Assembly (NCBI RefSeq): GCF_039812505.1
Contig: NZ_JBDIAQ010000021.1
Span: forward strand, 1 to 35,928
From: Intrasporangium_A sp039812505
GTDB lineage: Bacteria > Actinomycetota > Actinomycetes > Actinomycetales > Dermatophilaceae
DNA: 35,928 nucleotides
Direction: 5' to 3'
The notes under the pieces are model-generated. The model made no database searches. It saw nothing but the letters and a program-made list of their open reading frames with translations, and had not been told where the DNA came from. How positions within the stretch are numbered: position 1 is the stretch's first letter; every line of letters begins with the position of its first letter. Shown in pieces: positions 17,814 to 30,573 of the stretch. Both the position numbers and the translations under genes were made by a program.

Positions 17814-19487
17814 TCAGGCGCGGCGCCCGATGGCGTCCTGCAGGACCGCACCGATGGTGCGCGGGTCCCTGGCCGGGTAGGCCCGCCCGCCGGCCGCGGC
17901 GCTGATGGCGGAGAGCGCCGGGAGGTCGCCGGTCGGTCCGTAGGCGATGCTGTAGACCCGGACCGGGCGGGCGGGGTCGTTCTCCGCGCGGAGGGTGCGC
18001 AGCAGGGTGGCCAGGCTGATCCCGTGCCGGTCGTAGTTCGCGCCGTCGGTGATGACGACGACGGAGTTGGCCCGGTCCGGGTCCCACGCGCGCCGCGCCG
18101 TCCGCACCGCGGCCAGGACCGTGTCGTAGAGACCGGTGTAGCCGTGCGGGTCGACGGTGATCCGCTGCAGCGCCTGCGCGAGGCGCTGCCGCCCCGTCGA
18201 GCCGTCCGGTGCGCGGCCGAGCGAGGTGTAGGGCACCAGCGACCGGTAGTCCGTAGTGGGCGTGAGCGCAGTCGAGAAGGTCCACAGCCCGACGACGGTC
18301 GGATCGGGGTAGAGCGCCAGTCCGTTGACGGCCGCCTCGAGCGCGAGGTCGAGTCTGGTCGCGCCGTGGGCTGCCGGCACGGTCTTCGCCATGGAGCCGG
18401 ACACGTCGACGACGACGAGGAGCTTCGAGCCGAGGGTCACCGCCCGGAAGGCGTCGACGGCCGCGGTCACCGTGGCGCCGGCCGGGACCGCTGCGGCGCC
18501 CGGCTCGGTGGCGGCGATCCCCCACGCCTTGGTCAACGGCCCGGATGCCGTGCCGGACGTCGTGCGGAAACCGGAGTCGGCGAGCAGGTTCCGCCCGAGC
18601 GCGGAGTGCAGCTGGGCGAGCAGTCCGGCGGCCTGGGCGCGTCGGGCGCCGTCGGCGGCAAGGACGACGAAGGGGTAGTCGAAGGAGAACCGCCCACGGG
18701 TCGCGTATGCCGCGACGAGCCGGTCCGCAGGACGTGCGACGTTGTGCGCGTAGAGGACCTGCTCCGGGACGGGCACGGCCAGCGGCTGTGACCCGATCGC
18801 CGTCAGGCTGGCCGACGTGCCCGGCGTGAGATCCCGCCGGGCACCCTGGAACACCGTCGTGAGCAGCGCGTCGGCATGTGGCCGTGTCGCGACCTCCGCC
18901 CGCAGCTCCAGGACGGCGCCCACGCCGGCGGAGGTGCGACGCGGGTCCCCGATGGCCCAGGGCGCCAGGTCCCCGGATGCCGCTCGCGTGACGAGGTCGG
19001 CGACGCTCACCGGACCGCTTCCGCGGTGGGCGGAGCGCGCGAGGGCCGGGGGGATGGCAAGGACGAGCGGTGAGCTGGCCACCGACGGGTTGTCGACAGG
19101 GACCCCCGTGCCCGGCGTCGTCGGCCGCTCGGTCCACGTCGAGGAGTCGGGGATCCAGACGTCCGGCCGGTCGGTCGCCGTCTGCGACAGGGACGCGGCG
19201 ACCGTGGCCGGGTCGGCTGCGAGCACGACGGTCCGGGCGCACGACGTGCTCTCGCCCGAGGCGCTCCCGATGCCGGCGACCTTGGCCACGACGGGAGCGA
19301 TCTCCGGTGCGGCCACGACCCGCAGCGGCTGGGCGGCCGTCGCGCACTCCGGTGTGCTCGCGGGCGACCGCGTGACGAAGGTGGCGATCGCGAGCACCGA
19401 GAGGACGGCCACACCCGCTGCTGCGAGGACCAGCTGGGATCGCCGACCACGAAGACCGGGCCGGACGTGACGAGCGTGGTGGGTCAT
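17814..19487 (-). CDS. Secreted or membrane-anchored protein with substrate-binding-like and von Willebrand A domains
   Basis: A 557-residue protein. A basic N terminus and one hydrophobic segment (about 18-38) act as a signal anchor. Residues of about 45-340 look like an extracellular solute-binding fold (RVVAAPEIAPVV... then VWIPDSSTW). From about 350 a VWA domain begins with the MIDAS motif DVSGSM and VVVITDGANYD. Such proteins are widespread in actinobacteria and bind a divalent metal and unknown ligands at the cell surface. ATG 19487 has AGGAGG five bases upstream. It is the first gene of the leftward unit, 91 bases before the synthase, so it may be co-transcribed, but a role in the biosynthesis is not evident. 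Confidence 0.85.
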   Translation of the reverse strand: MTHHARHVRPGLRGRRSQLVLAAAGVAVLSVLAIATFVTRSPASTPECATAAQPLRVVAAPEIAPVVAKVAGIGSASGESTSCARTVVLAADPATVAASLSQTATDRPDVWIPDSSTWTERPTTPGTGVPVDNPSVASSPLVLAIPPALARSAHRGSGPVSVADLVTRAASGDLAPWAIGDPRRTSAGVGAVLELRAEVATRPHADALLTTVFQGARRDLTPGTSASLTAIGSQPLAVPVPEQVLYAHNVARPADRLVAAYATRGRFSFDYPFVVLAADGARRAQAAGLLAQLHSALGRNLLADSGFRTTSGTASGPLTKAWGIAATEPGAAAVPAGATVTAAVDAFRAVTLGSKLLVVVDVSGSMAKTVPAAHGATRLDLALEAAVNGLALYPDPTVVGLWTFSTALTPTTDYRSLVPYTSLGRAPDGSTGRQRLAQALQRITVDPHGYTGLYDTVLAAVRTARRAWDPDRANSVVVITDGANYDRHGISLATLLRTLRAENDPARPVRVYSIAYGPTGDLPALSAISAAAGGRAYPARDPRTIGAVLQDAIGRRA

Positions 19488-19541
19488 GGAGCCCTCCTAG
19501 GCGTGGGCGCGGTCGGCAGCGCGCCTTATCGACCAAGGAGG

Positions 19542-19563
19542 CCGGACCCGCTTCGCTGATACG
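19542..19563 (-). promoter_or_regulatory. CGTATC-centred element upstream of the VWA gene
   Basis: On the minus strand it starts CGTATCAGCGAAGCGG and continues GTCCGG. It parallels the plus-strand element at 19652-19672 (CGTATCTCAGAGCGG then TCCGGG). The two lie about 90 bases apart in the divergent intergenic region and each points to its own gene. It may be a promoter or a binding site for a common regulator. Confidence 0.3.
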
Positions 19564-19621
19564 TCCGACTGGCCGGGAACGCCCGTTCTGCGCACCCACC
19601 GCGAATTCTCCGAGCCGGCGG

Positions 19622-19635
19622 GGGACCGAGGTCCC
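19622..19635. promoter_or_regulatory. Short palindrome between the divergent island operons
   Basis: GGGACC-GA-GGTCCC is a perfect 6-bp inverted repeat with a 2-bp centre, 16 bases upstream of the CGTATC of the ketosynthase side. It is compatible with a dimeric regulator site. The surrounding 19488-19779 region holds no gene. Confidence 0.3.
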
Positions 19636-19651
19636 GCGTGCCGGGCCGGGC

Positions 19652-19672
19652 CGTATCTCAGAGCGGTCCGGG
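19652..19672 (+). promoter_or_regulatory. CGTATC-centred element upstream of the ketosynthase
   Basis: It reads CGTATCTCAGAGCGG then TCCGGG and matches the minus-strand element at 19542-19563 apart from small spacing changes. The start codon at 19780 is 122 bases downstream, so if this is a -10 the leader is about 115 bases. Confidence 0.3.
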
Positions 19673-19779
19673 CGCTCCTACACGTCAGCACGATCGACAA
19701 CCAGGGCCACGTGCGGTCGGCTCGGGCGGGGACACCACCTCGGACCCGGGCCCACGGGATCGGATTCGGAGGAGTTCTC

Positions 19780-21077
<1,298 letters not shown>

Positions 21078-21081
<4 letters not shown>

Positions 21082-21107
21082 CGATCGCCGAGAAGGGACG
21101 GGACTGA
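21078..21107 (+). CDS. 9-codon mini-ORF bridging ketosynthase and carboxylase genes
   Basis: ATG 21078 overlaps the ketosynthase stop (ATGA), and the frame encodes MTIAEKGRD. It ends at TGA 21105-21107, whose last base is the A of the carboxylase ATG (TGATG). A ribosome ending the ketosynthase could thus step through this frame to the carboxylase start. It may be a translational coupler, a remnant of a lost gene, or chance. No function is claimed for the peptide. Confidence 0.35.
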
Positions 21108-22810
21108 TGTCGACGACTCCGAGCCGGCCCGGTGACGACGTCCTGGGGGACGACGCGACGAGGCACGAAGGCGTGGGCCGTGGGCCCATCGGACGCGCAG
21201 CCGACCGGCCGGGTAGGCCGAGGCTGCGGCCCGTTCCTCCTGTTGTCGCGAGCCCCCCGGCGACCCTCGCCGACCAAGCGGCCGACGTGGCGCGGGAGCG
21301 GGCCAGGGCCGAGCGGACCGAGGACCCGCGAGCGACGGAGCGTCAGCACGCCCGGGGCAGGCTGACGGCACGCGAGCGCATCGCGCTGCTGCTCGACGCC
21401 GGGACCTTCACCGAGCTCGGCACGTTCCGGCGCCATGGGGCGTCGGGGTTCGACATGGAGCGTCGGCGTCCCTACACCGACGGCGTCGTCACCGGCTGGG
21501 GCCTCGTCCACGGCCGCAAGGTCTTCGTCTACGCCCATGACTTCCGGATCTTCGGTGGTGCGCTCGGGGCGGCCCAGGCGGCCAAGATCCAGCGCGTGCA
21601 GGACCTCGCGCTGTCGGTGGGGGCTCCCATCGTGGGGCTCAACGACGGGGCAGGGGCGCGGATCCAGGAGGGGGTCGCCGCCCTCGACGGGTATGCCGGC
21701 ATCTTCCGCCGCAACGTGCAGAGCTCCGGGAGCATCCCCCAGATCAGCGTCATCCTCGGACCGTGCGCCGGCGGGGCGGCATACTCCCCGGCGCTGACCG
21801 ACTTCGTCTTCATGGTCGAGGGCACCTCGTACATGTTCCTCACCGGCCCCGACGTCATCGCGGCCGTGACGAGCGAATGCGTCACCCAGGAGGAGCTGGG
21901 CGGGCCTGCGGTCCACGGGTCCCGGTCCGGTGTCGCCTCGTTCGTCGCCCCGAGCGAGCAGGCCTGCCTCGCCGACGTCCGCTACCTGCTGTCACTGCTG
22001 CCGGCCAACCACGGCGAGGCGGCGCCCCACTACGAGCCGGACGATTGGCCCGGCCGGGCGTGTGACCGGCTGTACGACATCGTCCCGAGCGACCCGCGCC
22101 GCCCCTACGACATGAGGGCCGTGGCCCGCGAGATCGTCGACGACGGTGAGCTGATGGAGGTCCACGAGCGGTGGGCGACCAACGTCGTCTGCGCCTTCGC
22201 CCGGCTCGACGGTCACGTCGTCGGCATCGTCGGCAACCAGCCGCTGTCGAAGGCGGGCGTGCTCGACATCGACGCCTCGGAGAAGGCGGCCCGCTTCGTG
22301 CGCACCTGCGACAGCTTCAACATCCCGATCGTGACCCTCGTCGACGTGCCGGGGTTCCTCCCCGGCGTCGACCAGGAGCACGCGGGGGTCATCCGGGTCG
22401 GCGCGAAGCTGCTGTACGCCTACTGCGAGGCGACCGTGCCCCGGGTCCAGGTCGTCCTGCGGAAGGCCTACGGCGGCGCATACATCGTCATGGACTCCCT
22501 CGGCACCGGGTCCGACCTGTCCTTCGCCTGGCCGACCAACGAGATCGCGGTCATGGGCGCCTCGGTGGCCGCGAGCGTCGTGCACCGGCGCGAGCTGGCC
22601 GACGCCCTCGACCCGGAGCGGCTGCGCGAGGAGCTGGCCGCGGCGTATGCGGCCGAGCTCATGCATCCCTACAACGCCGCCGAGCGGGGGTTCGTGGACG
22701 AGGTCATCGACCCGCGCGACACCCGACGGGTGCTCGTCGAGGGGTTGCGGATGCTGCGGACGAAGGAGCGTCCGGTCCCGGCCCGGCGGCACGGCAACCC
22801 GCCGATGTGA
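21107..22810 (+). CDS. Acyl-CoA carboxylase beta (carboxyltransferase) subunit, AccD/PccB family
   Basis: A 567-residue biotin-dependent carboxyltransferase. The first oxyanion loop, GPCAGGAAYSPALTDF, and the second, in RKAYGGAYIVM, are both present, with the PGFLPGVDQEHAG segment between them. It transfers CO2 from biotin to an acyl-CoA, with a separate biotin carboxylase alpha subunit encoded elsewhere. Ile460 falls at the position where Streptomyces PccB has Asp422 and the acetyl-CoA-tolerant AccB has Ile, so acetyl-CoA (giving malonyl-CoA) is a plausible substrate. The N-terminal 60 or so residues are a charged extension not usual in the family, which is about 530 residues long; a later start is possible. 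It follows the ketosynthase via a mini-ORF, suggesting malonyl-CoA supply for chain extension. Confidence 0.9.
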   Translation: MSTTPSRPGDDVLGDDATRHEGVGRGPIGRAADRPGRPRLRPVPPVVASPPATLADQAADVARERARAERTEDPRATERQHARGRLTARERIALLLDAGTFTELGTFRRHGASGFDMERRRPYTDGVVTGWGLVHGRKVFVYAHDFRIFGGALGAAQAAKIQRVQDLALSVGAPIVGLNDGAGARIQEGVAALDGYAGIFRRNVQSSGSIPQISVILGPCAGGAAYSPALTDFVFMVEGTSYMFLTGPDVIAAVTSECVTQEELGGPAVHGSRSGVASFVAPSEQACLADVRYLLSLLPANHGEAAPHYEPDDWPGRACDRLYDIVPSDPRRPYDMRAVAREIVDDGELMEVHERWATNVVCAFARLDGHVVGIVGNQPLSKAGVLDIDASEKAARFVRTCDSFNIPIVTLVDVPGFLPGVDQEHAGVIRVGAKLLYAYCEATVPRVQVVLRKAYGGAYIVMDSLGTGSDLSFAWPTNEIAVMGASVAASVVHRRELADALDPERLREELAAAYAAELMHPYNAAERGFVDEVIDPRDTRRVLVEGLRMLRTKERPVPARRHGNPPM

Positions 22811-22887
22811 CCGTCCGGCTCGGCGGCATACCGCAGCGTCCTTCGGCAGCGGGACGAACGTGGTCCTGGGACCCGCGGACCCGCCGG

Positions 22888-22893
22888 TAGCCT
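22888..22893 (+). promoter_or_regulatory. -10 box of glyS, leaderless
   Basis: TAGCCT (TANNNT) with six bases to GTG 22900, so transcription would begin at the start codon. No Shine-Dalgarno is seen. Confidence 0.5.
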
Positions 22894-22899
22894 TGGCGG

Positions 22900-25959
<3,060 letters not shown>

Positions 25960-27609
25960 TCAGTCCGGCCTCGGGCGGATTCGGCGTGCTATCCGGCGCA
26001 GCCCGGCCTGCTTCTGCGCGACGTGGCTCAGGCCGGGGGCCAGCTTCCGCAGCCTGCCGCGCACGTCCGGGTCCTGCAGGTACTGGAAGTGCCCGCAGGA
26101 CTTATCGAGTGGCACCCGCGTCCCGACCGCGGTTGCCGAGGCGAGCGCGACGACGAGGTCGTTCTCCGGCGTGCCCGCTGCCTCGAAGAGCGGTCGCAGC
26201 CGGCCCAGTGCCTTGACGCCGCTGGACTCCGGTCTCGCTCCTGCCGTGTAGTCGGCGCCGATCGAGATGATCGGGTAGGGCGGCTCCGGTCCGGCGTTCA
26301 GGCCCCGGATCCAGGGGCCGTCGGCCGCCATGTCGCCGATCCCGGAGGGCACCCGGGCGTAGCGGACGAGGTACTTCAGCAGCATCGAGGCCGGGTCCGG
26401 TACGGCGCGCAGGCCGAACGTGGTGGCCGCGACGAGAGCCCGTAAGGCGCGCTCGCCGAGGTTGACGATCGGTGTCCCCCGATGCGGCGTCCCGAGGGTC
26501 AGCACCGTCAGGTCGAGGTCCTTCCGGCGCTGCTTGATGACGGTGGCCGCCACCCGGGCCACCAGGCCGCCCCGGGAGTGGCCGACGAGCACGAGTCTGC
26601 CGGCCTCTGACGTCAGCTTGTCCTTCAGCAGGTCGGCGAGGTCCCTGCCGTTCTCCTCGATGTCACGGAACGTGTCGTGCTCGTATCGGTAGACCGCCCG
26701 GTCCAGCAGGTTTGCCAGCTCGATCGCCCCGGGTAGCCCACACGAGACCGTCCCGTGCACCCAGACCAGCGCGTTCGGGAGGCTCTGGTCGGGCACGTCT
26801 GCCACCTCCGGGTAGTGGTCGGCATCACGATGCGCGCCGAGGTGGGTGGCAAGCCTGGTCTGGAACATGGGATCGGACCGTGGCGGGTCGAGACGGGAGC
26901 CGAGCCATTGCCACGGTCTCAACAACAAGGCACAGTGGCGACCACCGGTCTCGATCGGTACGGTTCCGGTGCCTCGCGCGGACAGCGGCGATGTCGTCAG
27001 GTCGTTCCCGTGCAGCGACACGGTGTTGTCGCCGCCGAAACAGAACCACTCGATCCCGGTGTCGAACGTCTCGGGCGGGGGTTGCTCGATCCCGTCACGG
27101 CGGCCCCGGGTCAGGGCGTGCAGGGCAACGGTGCGGGACAGCGCGGCGGTGCCGGACTCCTGGTAGCTGACCACGACATGGCTCAGGCCGGCAGGTACCT
27201 CGACGACGGCGAAACCGTCGTCGTGCCACGCGGCGCAGCCGGGGCGTGGCGAGTCCGGCTGGTAGACCAGCCCGGTGTTCTCGCCGGGCAGGGCGAGGGT
27301 GTCAACCAGGCCCCCGAGCGGCTCGCGGAGCTGTTCGCGCAGATCCGAGGTCGTTGCTGTCGCGGCCCACAACGCGATCGGGTCCAGCCCGGGGACCGTC
27401 TCGCCCTGCACGAGATGGCGCTGCGCGGTGGCCACGACGGCCTCGCTGAACCGGCCATCCGAGCCGAGCGCCTCGACCATCCTGATCCCGGAGGACGACC
27501 CGCTCCGGTCGTCAACGGGCAGGACGAGCCGGTCCTGCTCCGGCGAGACCCCCACGATGAACCAGCGTGGGTCCCGGCCCGCCACGGGCGGTAGCTCGTC
27601 GGTGCTCAT
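25960..27609 (-). CDS. Lipase-like alpha/beta-hydrolase with large N-terminal domain
   Basis: A 549-residue protein. The C-terminal half (from about 280) is an alpha/beta hydrolase: VWVHGTVS is the HG oxyanion strand, GHSRGG near 343 carries the nucleophile Ser, and CGHFQYL near the end likely provides the catalytic His. The N-terminal 270 residues are of no family I recognise and contain a possible beta-rich segment. No signal peptide is seen, so it is probably cytoplasmic. The substrate could be an ester, lipid or thioester; nothing in the context decides. It converges with glyS with no bases between the stops. The ATG at 27609 has GGGGAG about ten bases upstream. Confidence 0.8.
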   Translation of the reverse strand: MSTDELPPVAGRDPRWFIVGVSPEQDRLVLPVDDRSGSSSGIRMVEALGSDGRFSEAVVATAQRHLVQGETVPGLDPIALWAATATTSDLREQLREPLGGLVDTLALPGENTGLVYQPDSPRPGCAAWHDDGFAVVEVPAGLSHVVVSYQESGTAALSRTVALHALTRGRRDGIEQPPPETFDTGIEWFCFGGDNTVSLHGNDLTTSPLSARGTGTVPIETGGRHCALLLRPWQWLGSRLDPPRSDPMFQTRLATHLGAHRDADHYPEVADVPDQSLPNALVWVHGTVSCGLPGAIELANLLDRAVYRYEHDTFRDIEENGRDLADLLKDKLTSEAGRLVLVGHSRGGLVARVAATVIKQRRKDLDLTVLTLGTPHRGTPIVNLGERALRALVAATTFGLRAVPDPASMLLKYLVRYARVPSGIGDMAADGPWIRGLNAGPEPPYPIISIGADYTAGARPESSGVKALGRLRPLFEAAGTPENDLVVALASATAVGTRVPLDKSCGHFQYLQDPDVRGRLRKLAPGLSHVAQKQAGLRRIARRIRPRPD

Positions 27610-27692
27610 GCCTGGATTCTCCCCTCACCAGGACCCGCCGGCCAGGACCGTGGCGCGGTGGACGAGAGGAGCTCCACCGGATCGTGCCACCC

Positions 27693-28757
27693 TCAGCCCA
27701 CGGTGACCAGACCGGCCAAGGCTGCCCCGACGGGGGTCACCTCCTCCACGGTGTTGTGCACGTGGAACGAGACCCGCAGCCGGCCCGCCCGGTGCGCCGC
27801 CACCACGTGGAACTGCTCGAGCACCTCGGAGACCCTGGCGTCCGCGCCGGGCACGGCTTCCAGTGAGAGGATCGCCGAGCTCGGCACCGGGAGCCCGGCT
27901 GCGGCCGAGAACGCGCGGGACACCTCGAGCGCGTGGCCCTGCAGTGCGACCGGGCCGATCCCGCACAGGAACTCGAGCGACCGCTCGGCACCGACCCAGG
28001 CGGGCCATCCCGGAGAGACGTCGAACCGTCGAGCGTCGGTGGCAAGGCGCAGCGGCAGCCCGTAGATGCTCGACCAGACCTCGGCGCCGGCGAACCAGCC
28101 CGCCGCGAGCGGGCGCAGCAGGCCGATGACGTCGGGCGCCACGGTGAGGAATGCGGTGCCACGCGGGCCGAGCAGCCACTTGTAGCCGCTCGTCACGGTG
28201 GCGTCGAAGCGGCTCGCGTCGAGGTCGAGCCAGCCGGCGGACTGGGTGAGGTCGACGAGGACTCGCGTGCCGTGGCGCCGCGCAGCCGCCATGATCGCGT
28301 CGAGGTCGGCCAGCGCCCCGCTGCCGGACTGGACGGCCGCGACGGCGACCCACGCGGTTGCCGGTCCGACCGCGGCGGCGACCTCGTCCAGGGGCACCTC
28401 CCGCACCCGCACCCCACGCCCGGCGTGGGCGGCGAACGGGAAGGTGACGCTGGTGAACTCGCCCTCGGCGACGACGACCTCCGCGCCGTCCGGCACGGCT
28501 GCGGCGACGAGCCCTACCAGCGGCGAGGCCTGGTGGCCGATGGCGACCAGGGACCGGTCGACGTGAACGAGGTCGGCGAAACGTTCACGGGCGCGCTCGA
28601 CCAATGGGTCGTAGTCGGCCGGCTCGCGCCGCCCGGCCGCCCAGACCCCGATGTCGTCCTGCATGGCACGCGTCGCCGCCCGTGGGGGCAGCCCGATCGA
28701 GGCGGTGTTGAGGTAGCACGTCTCCGCGGTGAACTCTGCTGTCGGTGCCCAGGTCAT
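27693..28757 (-). CDS. Aminotransferase class V-fold PLP enzyme
   Basis: A 354-residue PLP-dependent protein of the NifS/kynureninase-like class V fold. It opens with CYLNTASIGLPPRA, the usual class V N-terminal strand, has Asp in VLVDLTQSAGW for the PLP pyridine nitrogen, and Lys in TSGYKWLLGPRG (near 194) for the Schiff base. No free active-site Cys loop typical of desulfurases is evident, so a transaminase, lyase or epimerase-like role is as likely; the substrate is unknown. I chose ATG 28757 although the frame is open upstream. The flanks (27610-27692 and 28758-28926) contain no other gene. Confidence 0.82.
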   Translation of the reverse strand: MTWAPTAEFTAETCYLNTASIGLPPRAATRAMQDDIGVWAAGRREPADYDPLVERARERFADLVHVDRSLVAIGHQASPLVGLVAAAVPDGAEVVVAEGEFTSVTFPFAAHAGRGVRVREVPLDEVAAAVGPATAWVAVAAVQSGSGALADLDAIMAAARRHGTRVLVDLTQSAGWLDLDASRFDATVTSGYKWLLGPRGTAFLTVAPDVIGLLRPLAAGWFAGAEVWSSIYGLPLRLATDARRFDVSPGWPAWVGAERSLEFLCGIGPVALQGHALEVSRAFSAAAGLPVPSSAILSLEAVPGADARVSEVLEQFHVVAAHRAGRLRVSFHVHNTVEEVTPVGAALAGLVTVG

Positions 28758-28926
28758 GGGACGAGGTTGCCACGTCGTGACCCGTCGTGCCGATGCGGGG
28801 TCGCGCGGAGGCGCGCCGCGCCCACCGCCCACCCTCGGGCTGCTCACCCGCGCCCGGTCCAGCGGCTGCGTCACCCGGTTCGCGGCGCCTGCCAGGGGCG
28901 GGTCGTCGGCACCGGCAGCAGCACGC

Positions 28927-29757
28927 TCACGGCGCGAAGAACTGCAGCCGGACATCCCCGTCGACGGTCAGCGGCAGGGTGGGGCTGTCCGGGTTCAGGG
29001 CACACGTGCTGCCGGTCTGTTGGCAGAGCACCAGGAACATCCGGTCGTTCTTCTGCACGAGCAGCCGCCACCCGCGGTAGCGGTAGGTGAACTGCTGGCC
29101 CTCGGCGGGCGGCAACGCGGTCTCGACGCTGCCTGAGTAGGGCAGGTAGAGCCGCTCCTTGGTGTCGAAGAGGACCTGGGGCAGCTGTTCGAGGTGGGCC
29201 GCCTGCTCTCGGGCGAGACCGGCCCCGGACCACTGGGCAACCGTCGCGTTCGCCCAGAACACCCCGGCTGCGACGAGCACCCAGAGCCCGACGCGGGCCG
29301 CGACCGGTGCGCCGCGCAGACCGATGACGTATGCCGTCACCGTGCCTCCCGCGGCCACCACGAGGGGCGTGACGAGCGGGTAGTACGGCCAGCCCTCGAG
29401 CGGCGCATAGGCGAAGACGAGGCCGAGACCAGTCCCGAGCAGGACGGCTCCGACCACCGTGCTCGCCGCGGAGTGCCGGACCAGCCAGGGCCGCAGACCG
29501 CGGGCCGTGACGACGGCCAGCGCGGCCACCAGGGGCAGGACGATGAGCGGCACGAGCAGGGGCTGTCCGCTGCGCATGACGAAGTCCTGGGTGGTCAGGC
29601 CGACGGTGTCGACGTCGAGGCCGAAGTACAGGTACTGGGCCCTGGTGGAGACATAGCCGAAGTAGAACAGCAGCGTGCTGATGGCCGTGATCGGGGCGAC
29701 GATGCTGCCGCCGATGCTCAGCCAGCGCTCCCATGAGGCATGCTGTGCCTCGGTCAT
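28927..29757 (-). CDS. Polytopic membrane protein of unknown function
   Basis: A 276-residue protein with about four or five hydrophobic segments (around 13-35, 68-85, 98-118, 125-145 and 153-170). A C-terminal soluble domain of about 100 residues follows, with two Cys (LCQQTGSTC) that could pair outside the cell. I recognise no family. Its ATG overlaps the stop of the lipoprotein gene upstream (TGATG), so the two are made together and may form a membrane complex. Confidence 0.75.
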   Translation of the reverse strand: MTEAQHASWERWLSIGGSIVAPITAISTLLFYFGYVSTRAQYLYFGLDVDTVGLTTQDFVMRSGQPLLVPLIVLPLVAALAVVTARGLRPWLVRHSAASTVVGAVLLGTGLGLVFAYAPLEGWPYYPLVTPLVVAAGGTVTAYVIGLRGAPVAARVGLWVLVAAGVFWANATVAQWSGAGLAREQAAHLEQLPQVLFDTKERLYLPYSGSVETALPPAEGQQFTYRYRGWRLLVQKNDRMFLVLCQQTGSTCALNPDSPTLPLTVDGDVRLQFFAP

Positions 29758-30482
29758 CAGCCACCACTGCTGGTCGTCACGCCGTTGCCCGACCCCGGGA
29801 TCGGGCCGGTGCTCTGTTCAGGCCCGGTGCTGCTCGTCGCGGTGCCAGGAGGCGGGTTGAGCCGGATGGTGACCCCCGGCTCGCGAGCCACGGCGTCGAC
29901 GAACTGCCGGCAGCGCTGTCCGGCGCTCGGACAGTAGGCGATTCCCTTCAGTCCGACCGAGACGGTGACGTCCGGGTCGGCGTCGGGCCGGGCCCGGACC
30001 GCCAGGGAGCACCGGATGGCGCCGGCCCGCATGATCCTTCCGACACAGGCCGGGGCGTCCGACCCGCAGGGACCGCGGACCACCTCGAATCCCCTACCGG
30101 AGAAGGTCGCCCCGGTGATCTCCACGGCATAGCCCGGTGGGATGTCCGGGTAGGGAGACTTGGTGACGATCCAGCTGACCGCGACGCACTGGAGCGCCGG
30201 GTCGTCCTCGTCGGTGACCGCGTCGCCCCCGATGGGCAGGCGGGGCAGGCTGACGATGGGCCCGCCGTCGCCGCGGGTGCCCGGCGACGAGGCGGTCGTC
30301 GGCGACGAGGTGGTCGTCGGCTCGGGCGGCGGCGTGGTGAAGCTCGTCACCGGGGAGCCCGTCGTCGCCGGCGGACTGGTCGGCGGGGGCGGCCCCGCAC
30401 ACCCTGCCAGCGCCCCGGCGGCGAACATGATCGAGGCGGCGAGGAAGACCGGTCGCCGAAGGGTGCGCAGCTGGTCGTTCAC
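29757..30482 (-). CDS. Putative lipoprotein of unknown function
   Basis: A 241-residue exported lipoprotein: a basic start, a hydrophobic segment and a lipobox ending LAGC with Cys28 as the lipidated residue. A Pro/Thr/Ser-rich linker (about 31-70) follows, then a compact domain with several Cys (PCGSDAPAC, IRCSL, YCPSAGQRC) suggesting disulfides outside the membrane. I recognise no family. The start is GTG 30482 with a weak AGGGG upstream. It overlaps the membrane protein gene by one base, hinting at a shared function. Confidence 0.8.
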   Translation of the reverse strand: MNDQLRTLRRPVFLAASIMFAAGALAGCAGPPPPTSPPATTGSPVTSFTTPPPEPTTTSSPTTASSPGTRGDGGPIVSLPRLPIGGDAVTDEDDPALQCVAVSWIVTKSPYPDIPPGYAVEITGATFSGRGFEVVRGPCGSDAPACVGRIMRAGAIRCSLAVRARPDADPDVTVSVGLKGIAYCPSAGQRCRQFVDAVAREPGVTIRLNPPPGTATSSTGPEQSTGPIPGSGNGVTTSSGG

Positions 30483-30573
30483 GATGGTGCCCCTGTCGTG
30501 ACGGGCGTCGTGGTACGGCGCGTCCCTCCACGGTCCTCTCGCGATGCCCGCTATGTCCAGCCGGTCAGGCGGC

